DNA of 64,000 bases, from positions 1-64,000 of the forward strand of contig CANJSF010000002.1 in NCBI GenBank assembly GCA_947476925.1. The letters are read 5' to 3'. Source of the stretch: Rhodospirillaceae bacterium (GTDB lineage: Bacteria; Pseudomonadota; Alphaproteobacteria; Rhodospirillales; Rhodospirillaceae). How positions within the stretch are numbered: position 1 is the stretch's first letter; every line of letters starts with the position of its first letter. Made by a program: the position numbers and the translations under genes. This document shows positions 46,621 to 55,325 of this stretch, in pieces. Below the pieces are notes generated by a model that saw only the letters and a list, made by a program, of their open reading frames with translations, searched no databases and was not told where the DNA came from.

Positions 46621-47442
46621 ATGGCCGCCCAACAAGCGCTCAAAGCGCACGTCACCAAACATTATGTTCATGGCCGCTTTGGTCAGATTCACTATCGCCA
46701 AGCAAGCCCCGAAGCACCGACGCATCATGCCCCGCTGATCCTTTTTCATATGAGTCCGTATTCGGGCGTAATTTACGAAAACCTGCTGGCCGAAATGGGG
46801 CGCGACCGGCTTGTCATCGCGGTCGACACACCGGGCTTTGGCAATTCCGACGCTCCGCCCTCACCACCTTCGATTCAAGACTATGCCGCAGCGATGGGCG
46901 ATCTACTCGACTCTCTAAAGCTGAGAAATGTCGATGTTATGGGGTACCACACCGGCTCAAAGATTGGGCTCGAGCTTAGTCTTCAGCGCCCCGGCCAGAT
47001 TCGAAAAATTATCATGATCTCTGCTGCCATTTGGACCGATGCGGAATTGACTGAACATCGTGCGCAGTTTTCCAAAACTGAAGTTACCGAGGACGGCGCG
47101 CATTTGGTTAAATGGTGGAAAGCCGTGCAACGGTGGAGCATGAAAGGTCGCAGCCTCGCGCAAATGGCCGAAGGTTTTTATGCCCGCGTGATGAGGCCCG
47201 ATATATCTTGGTGGGGCCATAGCGCAGCTTTCAATTACAGCACCGCCGATGCGTTAAAGAAAATCGATCAAGACATTCTGATTCTCAATCCTCAAGACGA
47301 TCTTTGGGATTTCACGCCTCGCGCCAAAGCTTTTCTCAAAAATGGACGCATCCATGACTTGCCGGGTTGGAGCCATGGGTTTCTAGATTTGAAAACGCAG
47401 GAAACAGCGAGCCTGGTACGTGGCTTTTTAGATGCGTCCTAA
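46621..47442 (+). CDS. Alpha/beta hydrolase-fold protein, second of a tandem pair, His at the nucleophile elbow
   Basis: The 273-residue paralogue shares the pattern of its neighbour throughout: LILFHMSPYSGVIYE, IAVDTPGFGNSDAPP, VDVMGYHTGSKIGLELS, a SWWGHSAAFNYSTADAL helix and LNPQDDLWDF with GWSHGFLDLKT. His110 occupies the nucleophile position, as in the first copy, so the substitution predates the duplication. Its ATG comes one base after the stop of the first copy. A role as a heterodimer is possible but only inferred. Confidence 0.85.
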   Translation: MAAQQALKAHVTKHYVHGRFGQIHYRQASPEAPTHHAPLILFHMSPYSGVIYENLLAEMGRDRLVIAVDTPGFGNSDAPPSPPSIQDYAAAMGDLLDSLKLRNVDVMGYHTGSKIGLELSLQRPGQIRKIIMISAAIWTDAELTEHRAQFSKTEVTEDGAHLVKWWKAVQRWSMKGRSLAQMAEGFYARVMRPDISWWGHSAAFNYSTADALKKIDQDILILNPQDDLWDFTPRAKAFLKNGRIHDLPGWSHGFLDLKTQETASLVRGFLDAS

Positions 47443-47524
47443 CCGTGGTTGCATTTGAAATTGCGCCCTGGCGCGAAGCCGAGCCAAACGACACAATGCA
47501 ACACGTTTCAGTAAGGGATGCCCT

Positions 47525-48298
47525 ATGACACTTATTCGGATGATCACAGCCGCTATGGCATTGATGTTTACCGTTGCGGCCAGCGCGCAAGATGCCCCTG
47601 TCGCTCCGCCTAAAAAACCGGTGGTACTGTTGGCCGGATCAACCGGCAAGAACGGCAGCGTTGTGTTGAAGGCACTGAATGCTCTGCCAGGCGAACCTTT
47701 CGATGTCCGCGCCATGACGCGTGACACCGGGGCCGCCGTCTCGAAATTTGGCAGCATTGCCAATTGGTACGAAGCCGACGTGATGAAACCCGAAACACTG
47801 ACGAAAGTGATGGCGGGCGTGGACTACATCATCGATGCCAAAGCCGCGACGGGCTTGTTCAACGACAATCGACCAGAAGCCGTTGATCTTGAGGGCACGA
47901 AAAACATGATCGCGGCGGCGAAGGCGGCCGGCGTGAAGAAGTACGTGATTATCACGTCCTCAGTCTCAGGCCAAAAAGATCACTTCTTAAATAAAATCGG
48001 CCGCGATGTTCTGATCTACAAAGGCTTGGCGGAAGAAGCGTTGGTTGCTTCAGGCCTGAATTACACAATCGTCGGCCCGGCCGGCATGACCGATGAGCCC
48101 GCAGGCAAAGAGATTAAAATTATTCCTCGCAAAGACTATGTGGCCGGGCAAAAAATCACGCGCGCCGACACGGCTATCGTGTGCATCGAAGCACTTACGA
48201 ACGCAGGTGCAGCCAACAAAGCCTTCACTGTTATCAATGGCGATGGTGCCGATACCGGCGCATGGAAGCAAAGCTTCGCGGCGATGCCGAACAAATAA
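47525..48298 (+). CDS. NmrA-like atypical SDR with a signal peptide
   Basis: The 257-residue protein has a Rossmann NAD(P) site VVLLAGSTGKNGSVVLKAL, an ADVMKPETLTKVMAGVDYII segment, AAKAAGVKKYVIITSSVSG and a NYTIVGPAGMTDEP end, as in NmrA/atypical SDR proteins. Unusually it begins with MTLIRMITAAMALMFTVAASAQDAP, a good Sec signal peptide with an ASA-Q cleavage site. Export to the periplasm would put a dinucleotide-binding protein where NAD(P) is scarce. It converges with the CmoB-like gene, with 2 bases between the stops. Confidence 0.8.
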   Translation: MTLIRMITAAMALMFTVAASAQDAPVAPPKKPVVLLAGSTGKNGSVVLKALNALPGEPFDVRAMTRDTGAAVSKFGSIANWYEADVMKPETLTKVMAGVDYIIDAKAATGLFNDNRPEAVDLEGTKNMIAAAKAAGVKKYVIITSSVSGQKDHFLNKIGRDVLIYKGLAEEALVASGLNYTIVGPAGMTDEPAGKEIKIIPRKDYVAGQKITRADTAIVCIEALTNAGAANKAFTVINGDGADTGAWKQSFAAMPNK

Positions 48299-48300
48299 TA

Positions 48301-49062
48301 CTACAAGCCGGGAATTGGCGGCGCGTCGGGTTTGCGCGCCGCTGCAAACCCCCGGCAACGGGCGGCGTGATCTGGCTTGTCCATCAGCTTCCAACCCAGC
48401 ACGTCCTTAAAGCCTGCCACGCGCACCATGTGAATCAGTGCTTTAAGTGTTGGCGCCCACCAATTGGTATTGTTATCGCCATATTGGTTGTCGGGATAAA
48501 ACTCCATCAGCAGCTGATTGGGTTCAGGGTAGCCTTTGCCTAAGCCGCCACGATAGGGGCTAAAATCATCTAAAATCGCGCTTTCGGCAAAAATCCATTT
48601 TTTGCAGACCGACGACAAGCAATCCAAGGCCAGCAACGGATGACGTAAATGATACAGTGTGCCGAAAAAGAAGACCGTGTCGAAGGTCCCCAACTCGTCG
48701 GGGCCAACGTCATAAACGCTCATCTCGCGGCGCGAACATTGCGCGTCAGTATATCCTAACGCTTCTTTGCAAAGATCAAAAGTCGTCCAGTTTCCGCGCG
48801 GCACACTGGTATAGGAGTCCAGGCTGTCTGAAAAATCGTCGATGGCCACTACTTCTTTGGCGCCGCGTTTCAACGCCTCGAATGTCCAGTAACCATCCCA
48901 TGCTCCCACATCGAGGACACGATGGCCGTCTAATCGATCCGGTACGCCATAGCTTTTAGGGTTCAGTGGAGCCCAGCCTGGCGTGATCACGCCGCCCGGC
49001 AACTCAATACGGTGGTACCAATACGGAATGGCTTTGATTTTTGCTTGAAGGTCTGCGCTCAT
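48301..49062 (-). CDS. CmoB-like SAM-dependent methyltransferase
   Basis: A 253-residue class I methyltransferase. It shows the SAM motif VLDVGAWDGYWTFEALKRGAKEVVAID. The FDTVFFFGTLYHLRHPLLAL segment is characteristic of CmoB-type (wobble-uridine carboxymethyl) enzymes and their many uncharacterised relatives. The N-terminal WYHRIELPGG segment also fits. No CmoA is present beside it, so the substrate is uncertain. The start is ATG 49062; the divergent rsmB-type gene begins within 43 bases. Confidence 0.78.
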   Translation of the reverse strand: MSADLQAKIKAIPYWYHRIELPGGVITPGWAPLNPKSYGVPDRLDGHRVLDVGAWDGYWTFEALKRGAKEVVAIDDFSDSLDSYTSVPRGNWTTFDLCKEALGYTDAQCSRREMSVYDVGPDELGTFDTVFFFGTLYHLRHPLLALDCLSSVCKKWIFAESAILDDFSPYRGGLGKGYPEPNQLLMEFYPDNQYGDNNTNWWAPTLKALIHMVRVAGFKDVLGWKLMDKPDHAARCRGFAAARKPDAPPIPGL

Positions 49063-49104
49063 GCGGCCATGACAATAAAACAAGATCGTTCATCATCTGT
49101 ACAC

Positions 49105-50436
49105 ATGAAGTCCAAGCAACGCCAGCCTCGTCCTGATCAAACCGCGCCAGCCCAATCTGCGCCCGACGCGCGATTGGCTGCATTGCAAATGCTTGCGGGG
49201 GTGTTGCGTCACAATCGGGCTATCGACGACGGCTTTGATGACGCGGCTGTCGGCCTGGAAGATCGTGATCGCGGTTTTGCCAGGTTATTGGTGGCCACGA
49301 CTTTGCGTCGCTTAGGGCAAATTGATGCGGCATTGACGAAATTCCTGGAGCGCACTCCGCCCCCTAGCATTCAAGATGTCTTGCGCATTAGCGCAGCTCA
49401 AATTCTATTTATCGGTACTCCTGCTCATGCAGCCGTCGCGACGGGCGTTGAGTTATCCAAACGTGGTGGCCACGCCAAGCTTTCCGGACTCGTGAACGCT
49501 GTTCTGCGCCGCCTCACCGAGCGTGGGCCGGAGATCGTCGCTGCCCAAGACGGCCCGAAACTCAATACGCCCCCCTGGCTGTGGGAACGTTGGGTGGAAG
49601 TCTATGGCCAAGAAATAGCCCGCCAGATCGCCGAGGCTAACTTAGCGGAAGCTGCCGTTGATTTGACCCTCAAAGACCCTGCGAGCGCCCAGCTGTGGGC
49701 CGAAAAGCTTGGCGCACAGATTCTACCCACGGGCAGTTTACGTCTGGGTGAGCATGGTCGCATCGACCAGCTGCCCGGCTTCGCCGAGGGGGCGTGGTGG
49801 GTGCAAGATGCGGCGGCTGCCCTACCCGTGCAGGCGCTCATCGCGGCACTCGGCGACCCGAAAGGAAAGATCGTTTTTGATTTGTGTGCAGCGCCCGGCG
49901 GCAAGACATTGCAGTTAGCGGCGGCCGGGTGTGCTGTGACGGCGGTCGATGCGTCAGCTAACCGATTATCTCTGGTGCGCGATAACTTGAAACGCATGGC
50001 GTTGAATGCTGATGTGATAATGGCCGATGCCTTGTCGTGGCAGCCAGCGGGGCTGGCCGATGCGGTCTTGCTGGACGCGCCTTGCTCGTCGACGGGCACT
50101 ATCCGTCGCCACCCCGATTTACCGCACCTCAAAAACGCCACCGATATTCCACGCCTCGTGCAGCGCCAGTGCGAGTTGCTGATGGCAGCCTTGGCCATGC
50201 TCAAGCCCGGTGGAGTATTGGTTTACAGTGTGTGTTCGCTCGAGCGCGATGAGGGCGAAGAAGTGATCGCAGCTGCCCTCAATGCAAACGCGAATTTGCG
50301 ACGCGAGCATATTAAGCTGCCTGGTGCTGCCGAATTTAGGTCTTCAAGCGGGGATCTGCGAACCTTGCCATCACATTGGGCAGAGCACGGTGGGCTCGAT
50401 GGCTTCTATGCTGCAGTACTTCGGAAGATGCCTTAA
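49105..50436 (+). CDS. RsmB-type 16S rRNA (cytosine-C5) methyltransferase
   Basis: The 443-residue protein has an N-terminal NusB-like helical domain (RLAALQMLAGVLRHNRAID through NAVLRRL) and a C-terminal NOL1/NOP2/Sun methyltransferase. The SAM site is DLCAAPGGKTLQLAAAG. The two catalytic Cys are in DAPCSSTGTIRRHPDL and VYSVCSLERDEGE. RsmB methylates C967 of 16S rRNA. The start is uncertain: ATG 49105 or ATG 49069, both without a clear ribosome-binding site. The stop abuts that of the GNAT gene. Confidence 0.88.
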   Translation: MKSKQRQPRPDQTAPAQSAPDARLAALQMLAGVLRHNRAIDDGFDDAAVGLEDRDRGFARLLVATTLRRLGQIDAALTKFLERTPPPSIQDVLRISAAQILFIGTPAHAAVATGVELSKRGGHAKLSGLVNAVLRRLTERGPEIVAAQDGPKLNTPPWLWERWVEVYGQEIARQIAEANLAEAAVDLTLKDPASAQLWAEKLGAQILPTGSLRLGEHGRIDQLPGFAEGAWWVQDAAAALPVQALIAALGDPKGKIVFDLCAAPGGKTLQLAAAGCAVTAVDASANRLSLVRDNLKRMALNADVIMADALSWQPAGLADAVLLDAPCSSTGTIRRHPDLPHLKNATDIPRLVQRQCELLMAALAMLKPGGVLVYSVCSLERDEGEEVIAAALNANANLRREHIKLPGAAEFRSSSGDLRTLPSHWAEHGGLDGFYAAVLRKMP

Positions 50437-50955
50437 TCAAGCCGACGGGTTTGACTGGCCATAGATCAGCAGCTCTCGCTCCCCCATGGTCCATACATCT
50501 TGCTTGGTTGAGCCGATTTTTTCAGCCACGGAAATGGACCGTGTATTTGCGGGGTTAATGATGTGAATCACTTTAGGCCAGCGTAACGTCTGAAATGCAT
50601 AATCCAAAGATGCGCGCACGCCTTCCGTGGCGTAGCCCCGCCCCCAATGCGCACGGGCAACAGCCCAGCCAATTTCTTGGCCTGGCCAGGTTTCGGGAAA
50701 ATGCGGGCCCATAAATCCAATCAACTCCTGCGTTGCTTTCAGCTCGACGGCCCACATGCCAAACCCGCGCAACGCCCAATGGCCCATCATGTTCGTCATG
50801 CTTTTCCAAGCGTTCAGACGGCTTTGCGGAACGCCATCCATGGTGATGAAGCGCGCCACTTCGGGGTCGGCATAAATGCTTGCGATGGCGTCGATGTCGG
50901 CAGCAACGAACCCACGCAATCTCAGGCGCTTCGTTTCAAGCTGGGGAATGCTCAA
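50437..50955 (-). CDS. GNAT acetyltransferase of the RimJ/RimL type
   Basis: A 172-residue acetyltransferase with the pattern LETKRLRLRGF, GFMGPHFPE, EIGWAVARAHWGRGYATEGVRASLDYAF and INPANTRSISVAEKIGS. The family start must lie just before LETKRLRLRGF; the only nearby start is a TTG at 50955 that overlaps the stop of the upstream SnoaL-like gene (TTGA). The substrate is unknown. Confidence 0.85.
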   Translation of the reverse strand: MSIPQLETKRLRLRGFVAADIDAIASIYADPEVARFITMDGVPQSRLNAWKSMTNMMGHWALRGFGMWAVELKATQELIGFMGPHFPETWPGQEIGWAVARAHWGRGYATEGVRASLDYAFQTLRWPKVIHIINPANTRSISVAEKIGSTKQDVWTMGERELLIYGQSNPSA

Positions 50956-51503
50956 GGCTGGGGCTTTCCTGGCGGCCCGAAATTTGGGCGCTCGTTGGGC
51001 AAATATCCCAACTGTTGCATCATACCCATGGCGTCTTCGTTGCCCCACCGTGCACGAAACTTGCCGTCTTGAATCAGGTATACATCTGTGCCCGTGACGC
51101 TGAAGCTTTTGCCCGTGGCCGGCTTTCCAAAGTAAGGCCCGGTGGACGTGCCGGTCACGGTTGATCGCACAATCACATTGTCGCCTGCGCACAGCAGCAT
51201 GTCGTTTCTGACTTTTCGGTCGGGAAAGGCCGCCTTGAGTAGTGTCAGATACTGGCGAATGGCATCGGGCCCCTGAGCGGCACCGGGCGGCGAGGAATGG
51301 TTGATATACTCAGGCGCAATCAACTCAGCAACCATTTCCATTCGCCCGCCGTTGACGACGTGTTCCAACTCTTTCAGATAGGTCTCGCGGTTTTGCTCAT
51401 GGCCTTTGCACGAGGGGTCCATACCTGCGGGGTTGTTCAGCGAGTCGGCAGAAGCTGTCTGTGCGACGACCAGTGCAGCGGCCGCCAGGAAAGTTGCTTT
51501 CAT
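50952..51503 (-). CDS. Exported SnoaL-like (ester cyclase) domain protein
   Basis: The 183-residue protein has a signal peptide (MKATFLAAAALVVAQTASAD). The mature part is a SnoaL-type cone: LKELEHVVNGGRMEMVAELIAPEYINHSS, GPDAIRQYLTLLKAAFPD and a central strand set ending in DVYLIQDGKFRARWGNEDAMGMMQQLGYLP. SnoaL-like proteins include polyketide cyclases, but most are of unknown function and the periplasmic location is unusual. It overlaps a GNAT gene. Confidence 0.82.
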   Translation of the reverse strand: MKATFLAAAALVVAQTASADSLNNPAGMDPSCKGHEQNRETYLKELEHVVNGGRMEMVAELIAPEYINHSSPPGAAQGPDAIRQYLTLLKAAFPDRKVRNDMLLCAGDNVIVRSTVTGTSTGPYFGKPATGKSFSVTGTDVYLIQDGKFRARWGNEDAMGMMQQLGYLPNERPNFGPPGKPQP

Positions 51504-51662
51504 CAACGCCACCCATAATTTTGATCTGTTTCGGGCACCAGCCTCATTTGGCAAAATGCAACATTATCACATTTGTCGCGCGCTCGGCTGCTGTCAAAGG
51601 CGGAATGTGAATGTAATCACTCGCCGTCAAAAGCGGCCGTGATGGCGTCATCCGGCCCCGGA

Positions 51663-53954
51663 CTAGATATCGCACTTGGGCGTTAGGTTCGTAATAATCC
51701 CCGAGGCATCATTTTGTACCCAGTGTTGCGCGAAACCGGTAAAGCCGGTTTGGCTCATGATCATGTTCAAATGATACTGTGAACTGTCTGGTTGCTTTCC
51801 CAACGTTTGTAGAACGTCGCTGACCTTAATTAGTGCCGATGTATGAGCCTTGATGTTTGACGCTGTTGTAAACGTGCCAATCTCGGAGCCGTCGCGGGCG
51901 TCACGCACATCAAAGCTGGGCTTGCCATCAGAATTAGCAGTGTTGTGCACGACCAAAAAGCTCGTATAGCCGCTAATCAAAGTGGTGTGCGTGTTGTTGA
52001 TAAATCGACCCGAATCAGAGAGCCCATTGTCACACCCCGAGACGTTGCTGAGGATACTTGTTTGCGGGCTCCACAGAACGTGTTGGGCAAAACCCACAAA
52101 CGGGGCATCGATAAACAGCGAGTAATACTGTGATGAACTGGCGGGTGAAGAAATGGGCGGGCTTGATTCCGCTTCAATCGTTGCCATAGAAAATTGAGGC
52201 GATGACAGACCTCGTACAGACTTCGTCCAAGTGCCGACTTTGTTGCCTGTCACATCGTCATAGATTTGCACCGTCATCGTCGCTGCCGTGCTATCGGCAT
52301 TAAAAAATCTCAGGTACGACGTCCCCTCACTGTTTTTTGAACCAAATATGCCCGGCATGGCTACGCCAAATACGGTACCGGCCGCGCCCAACAAATCCAG
52401 AGATTTGTTGAGATCAAGACGCGGTGTGCTCCACGTCCACGTCGACAACGTGGTGGAGATGCCGCCGTTTTTCAGTGCACTTTCGATTTCGCTCGCTGTT
52501 GCATTTGGCTTGGCAGATTTCAAAATTGCGATGGCGCCAGCCGCGTGGGGCGCCGACATCGAGGAGCCGCTGCGCGAAATATAAGTATTGTTGAGATTGG
52601 CCGAGCGCACCAACACACCCGGAGCCAGAACATCAACGGTTGCGGCCTGATTGACGCCGGTATCAGGTACCGCAATCACCGTCGAGCTCACTGCCACGGC
52701 TGTCGATATGCAAGCGGGCGCCGTGATTTGTCCGATCTTGCCGTCGTTACCCGCAGCTATGGTTGTCAGCACACCTAATCCGCGCAAGGTATCGATGGCG
52801 GTCTTGCGCACGTCGGTGTCGCAATTTCCGCTCACCGGATCGCCACCCAAACTTAAATTTACGGCAGCAATTTTTTGTGAACCGACTTGGCCAATGACGT
52901 AGTTTAACCCGCTCAAGATGGCTGATGAATAGGCCAGCAAACAGGGCGCGGCGTTGTCGCAATCAGCTTGATTGTTGACCAACGTAAATACCTGTACCGG
53001 AACAAGGTTGGCTTCATAGGCCACGCCCCGCAACGTGGTTGAGCCGATGGTATCGTTACCAACCGCAATTCCCGCCACGTGGCTGCCATGGGCGCAAACG
53101 TTTGCTCCGGCTGAACAATTGGTGGCCGAGCCCACAGCGGTGGATGACGTTGCGCCGCTCGGACACAACGGCACATCGTCGCTACGTCCTATTGTCGAAT
53201 AACAGGCCTCGGCAACAATTTTACCAAAAAACATATCGTGGTTTCGTTCTACGCCGTCATCCAAGACCGCAACAGACTGGCCCCTACCAGTAAATCCACG
53301 CGACCATGCCTTGTCGGCGTTGATATACGTGACCGTGGTTGATAGCAGCGCTTTGGCCGGGTCGTCGGCAGTTGCAGCATTGATCGCGGCAGTGCGAGCA
53401 GCTTTTTCCGCCTTGACGTCCAACTCATCAGGCGTGGCCGAAGTTGCCTCGCCCGAACTTTTAACGGGAACCTTTTCCAACATCACGCTGGGCAAGGGCC
53501 ACTCAGGTTTCATCCCGTGGCGCGCCAGCGGTTTATCGAGAAAAATTTGTTTCACGCCCGCAGTCCGAATCAACCTCTCAAATTTTTCAGCATCAACAGT
53601 GGTTGTGAACATCGGCAGGTTGGCAAAATCTTGCTCCATTGCGATGTCGGTTCGTGCCAGATTGCCTTTCATCTCAACCGCTGTCGCGGCCACGGCGGCG
53701 CGATTACGCTCAATCTTAAGGCCAGTGGTTTCTTCTGTGGTGCCCGAGGCAGAAGGACGCTCTAGGTTGCGGGCAGCTTCAATTTCAGGCATCGCCATTT
53801 CGACAATCACACGTACGCGCGCCTCGCGCGCCAAGGCTGACCGAATTTCAGTGGTACTGGCGCTCTCCTGTGACTGGGCAGAAAACCCAAAGCCCAACAT
53901 CAGCATCGTCGCAATTACGATGGGGCGCATATCACCAGAACGAATAACGATCAT
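51663..53954 (-). CDS. Secreted subtilisin-type serine protease with two C-terminal repeat modules
   Basis: The protein has about 763 residues (start ATG 53954 with GGAG upstream; ATG 53930 is an alternative). A signal peptide is followed by an N-terminal helical propeptide-like region, then the S8 peptidase domain. The catalytic residues are Asp232 (VAVLDDGVERNHD), His289 (CAHGSHVAGIAVG) and Ser465 (SRSGSSMSAPHAAG). After the domain, two repeats of about 110 residues occur, each with a beta-rich start (SYLRFFNADS; TSFLVVHNTA) and a GFAQH motif followed by a conserved Cys. The Cys residues in the second half suggest export and folding in an oxidising space. Confidence 0.9.
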   Translation of the reverse strand: MIVIRSGDMRPIVIATMLMLGFGFSAQSQESASTTEIRSALAREARVRVIVEMAMPEIEAARNLERPSASGTTEETTGLKIERNRAAVAATAVEMKGNLARTDIAMEQDFANLPMFTTTVDAEKFERLIRTAGVKQIFLDKPLARHGMKPEWPLPSVMLEKVPVKSSGEATSATPDELDVKAEKAARTAAINAATADDPAKALLSTTVTYINADKAWSRGFTGRGQSVAVLDDGVERNHDMFFGKIVAEACYSTIGRSDDVPLCPSGATSSTAVGSATNCSAGANVCAHGSHVAGIAVGNDTIGSTTLRGVAYEANLVPVQVFTLVNNQADCDNAAPCLLAYSSAILSGLNYVIGQVGSQKIAAVNLSLGGDPVSGNCDTDVRKTAIDTLRGLGVLTTIAAGNDGKIGQITAPACISTAVAVSSTVIAVPDTGVNQAATVDVLAPGVLVRSANLNNTYISRSGSSMSAPHAAGAIAILKSAKPNATASEIESALKNGGISTTLSTWTWSTPRLDLNKSLDLLGAAGTVFGVAMPGIFGSKNSEGTSYLRFFNADSTAATMTVQIYDDVTGNKVGTWTKSVRGLSSPQFSMATIEAESSPPISSPASSSQYYSLFIDAPFVGFAQHVLWSPQTSILSNVSGCDNGLSDSGRFINNTHTTLISGYTSFLVVHNTANSDGKPSFDVRDARDGSEIGTFTTASNIKAHTSALIKVSDVLQTLGKQPDSSQYHLNMIMSQTGFTGFAQHWVQNDASGIITNLTPKCDI

Positions 53955-54266
53955 CTGACAAAAATCTCCGCTGATCGTGCTGCCGACCGGGTGCCGTAAC
54001 AGGAACAGCCTCAACAAAAGCAAAGCCAAGGTTTGGCGTTACCCAAGGTTTTGCGTTGCAACGTGGCTAGACCTCAGCGACCAAGCGAAGGTGCCTTTAT
54101 TTTAAGGCAATCTTGTGGCCCTGAAACGTTGTTTTTGTATCATATTGTCAATCGCGCCGCATATCGCCCGCCTCCAGTAGGAGAAACGCTACAATTGATC
54201 ATGGCGAACGCCGTGATCGTCCTTTAGCATTTGTGGCTTGGGCCGGTTTGGGTGGGGAATCTGACG
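53955..54266. other. Divergent intergenic region between the subtilase and the VOC operon
   Basis: These 312 bases separate two divergent transcription units. A perfect 6-bp inverted repeat (54092-54097 and 54104-54109, TGCCTT/AAGGCA) is the only clear symmetric element. Short open frames here show no family match. I could not identify convincing promoters for either side. Confidence 0.5.
54092..54109. repeat. Inverted repeat in the subtilase/VOC divergent region
   Basis: TGCCTT and AAGGCA flank a 6-base T-rich centre. It could be an operator between the divergent genes or simply a palindrome; nothing else supports a role. Confidence 0.3.
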
Positions 54267-55325
54267 ATGGCGTTTCGGCATTTGCTTTTGGCCTGCTTCA
54301 TGTTGGCGCCAGTTCCGGCGCTAGCCGAGTGCAGCATTGGCCCCGTGTCCTCAAAAGATGTCTCAGGCTTTCAAGAAGCAGTGATCAGCGTGTCGGATTT
54401 GAAAACCGCCACCGAGACCTGGCGTGACATCGGCGATTTCGAAGTGGCTTGTACCGGCAAAGCTGGGCCCGACATGGCTCAGTTTTGGGGTCTTTCCAAA
54501 GACACTCTGATCGACCAAGTCGTATTGAAAAAAAAGAACGCGACGCGCGGGTTCATTCGGCTGGTGAAGTTTCAAGGCGTGCCACAAGTTCAGATTCGCT
54601 CATCGGGCATGAGTTGGGATACCGGGGGGATTTTTGATTTGTATATGTATGTCGATGATGTTCGTGCGGTCTTTGCCAAACTCCGTGCCCGCGGCTGGCA
54701 AAGTTACAACGATCCGGTCACATACACCCTGGGGCCTTTTACTGTGACCGAAGTAATTGTGCGCGGGCCCGACGGGGAAGCGTTGTGTCTCATGCAGCGC
54801 GATGCCCCACCTTACGACAAAGCGCAGTTCGGGTTGGTTCCGGGCAGCGGCAAGGGCTTTGGCTGGCCCTTTAATGCGGCACTCGTGTCGACCGACTTTG
54901 GCCCTGGCGAAAAACTATTTGCCGACATTCTCGGTTGGAAAACGCACTTAAACGGAGATAGTAAGTCGCAGCCGCCGGGTGATAATCCGCTGGGCTTGCC
55001 CAAAAATATCGCGCAAGACTATTCGCGCCAGTTTGCCGCCTACGCACCCCACCCCACCGATCGCAACGGATCGATCCAAATTATTGTGAACAAAAATATC
55101 GTGGGGCGAGACTTCTCCGACCGCACTGACCCACCCAATCTTGGCAATCTTGCTTTGCGCGTGCCCGTCAATGATCTCGCGGTTTTTGAGAAGAGTTTCA
55201 CGGCCAAGGGCGGCGCGATTTCCAACTCCCGACGCGCATTGACGTTGGAGCCCTACGGCAAAATCGATATCCTGACGGTCAAAGCGCCCAACGGCGCGCG
55301 CATTGAATTCTTTGCTCAGAAATGA
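54267..55325 (+). CDS. Exported protein with two VOC (glyoxalase-fold) domains
   Basis: The 352-residue protein has a signal peptide (MAFRHLLLACFMLAPVPALAE) and two VOC-like halves. The first half runs from VSGFQEAVISVSDLKTATETW to VTEVIVRGPDGEALCLMQRD. The second runs from FNAALVSTDFGPGEKLFADILGW to LTVKAPNGARIEFFAQK. VOC enzymes include glyoxalases and ring-cleaving dioxygenases, but this exported form has no assigned function. Its stop overlaps the DctP start (ATGA), and a POT transporter follows, so the three form one operon. Confidence 0.8.
   Translation: MAFRHLLLACFMLAPVPALAECSIGPVSSKDVSGFQEAVISVSDLKTATETWRDIGDFEVACTGKAGPDMAQFWGLSKDTLIDQVVLKKKNATRGFIRLVKFQGVPQVQIRSSGMSWDTGGIFDLYMYVDDVRAVFAKLRARGWQSYNDPVTYTLGPFTVTEVIVRGPDGEALCLMQRDAPPYDKAQFGLVPGSGKGFGWPFNAALVSTDFGPGEKLFADILGWKTHLNGDSKSQPPGDNPLGLPKNIAQDYSRQFAAYAPHPTDRNGSIQIIVNKNIVGRDFSDRTDPPNLGNLALRVPVNDLAVFEKSFTAKGGAISNSRRALTLEPYGKIDILTVKAPNGARIEFFAQK

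Noticed and set aside
54033-54227. 65-codon open frame upstream of the VOC gene
   Set aside because: No family character, start without support and a composition typical of intergenic DNA; the possible eight-codon frame at its end has its ribosome-binding site too far away.
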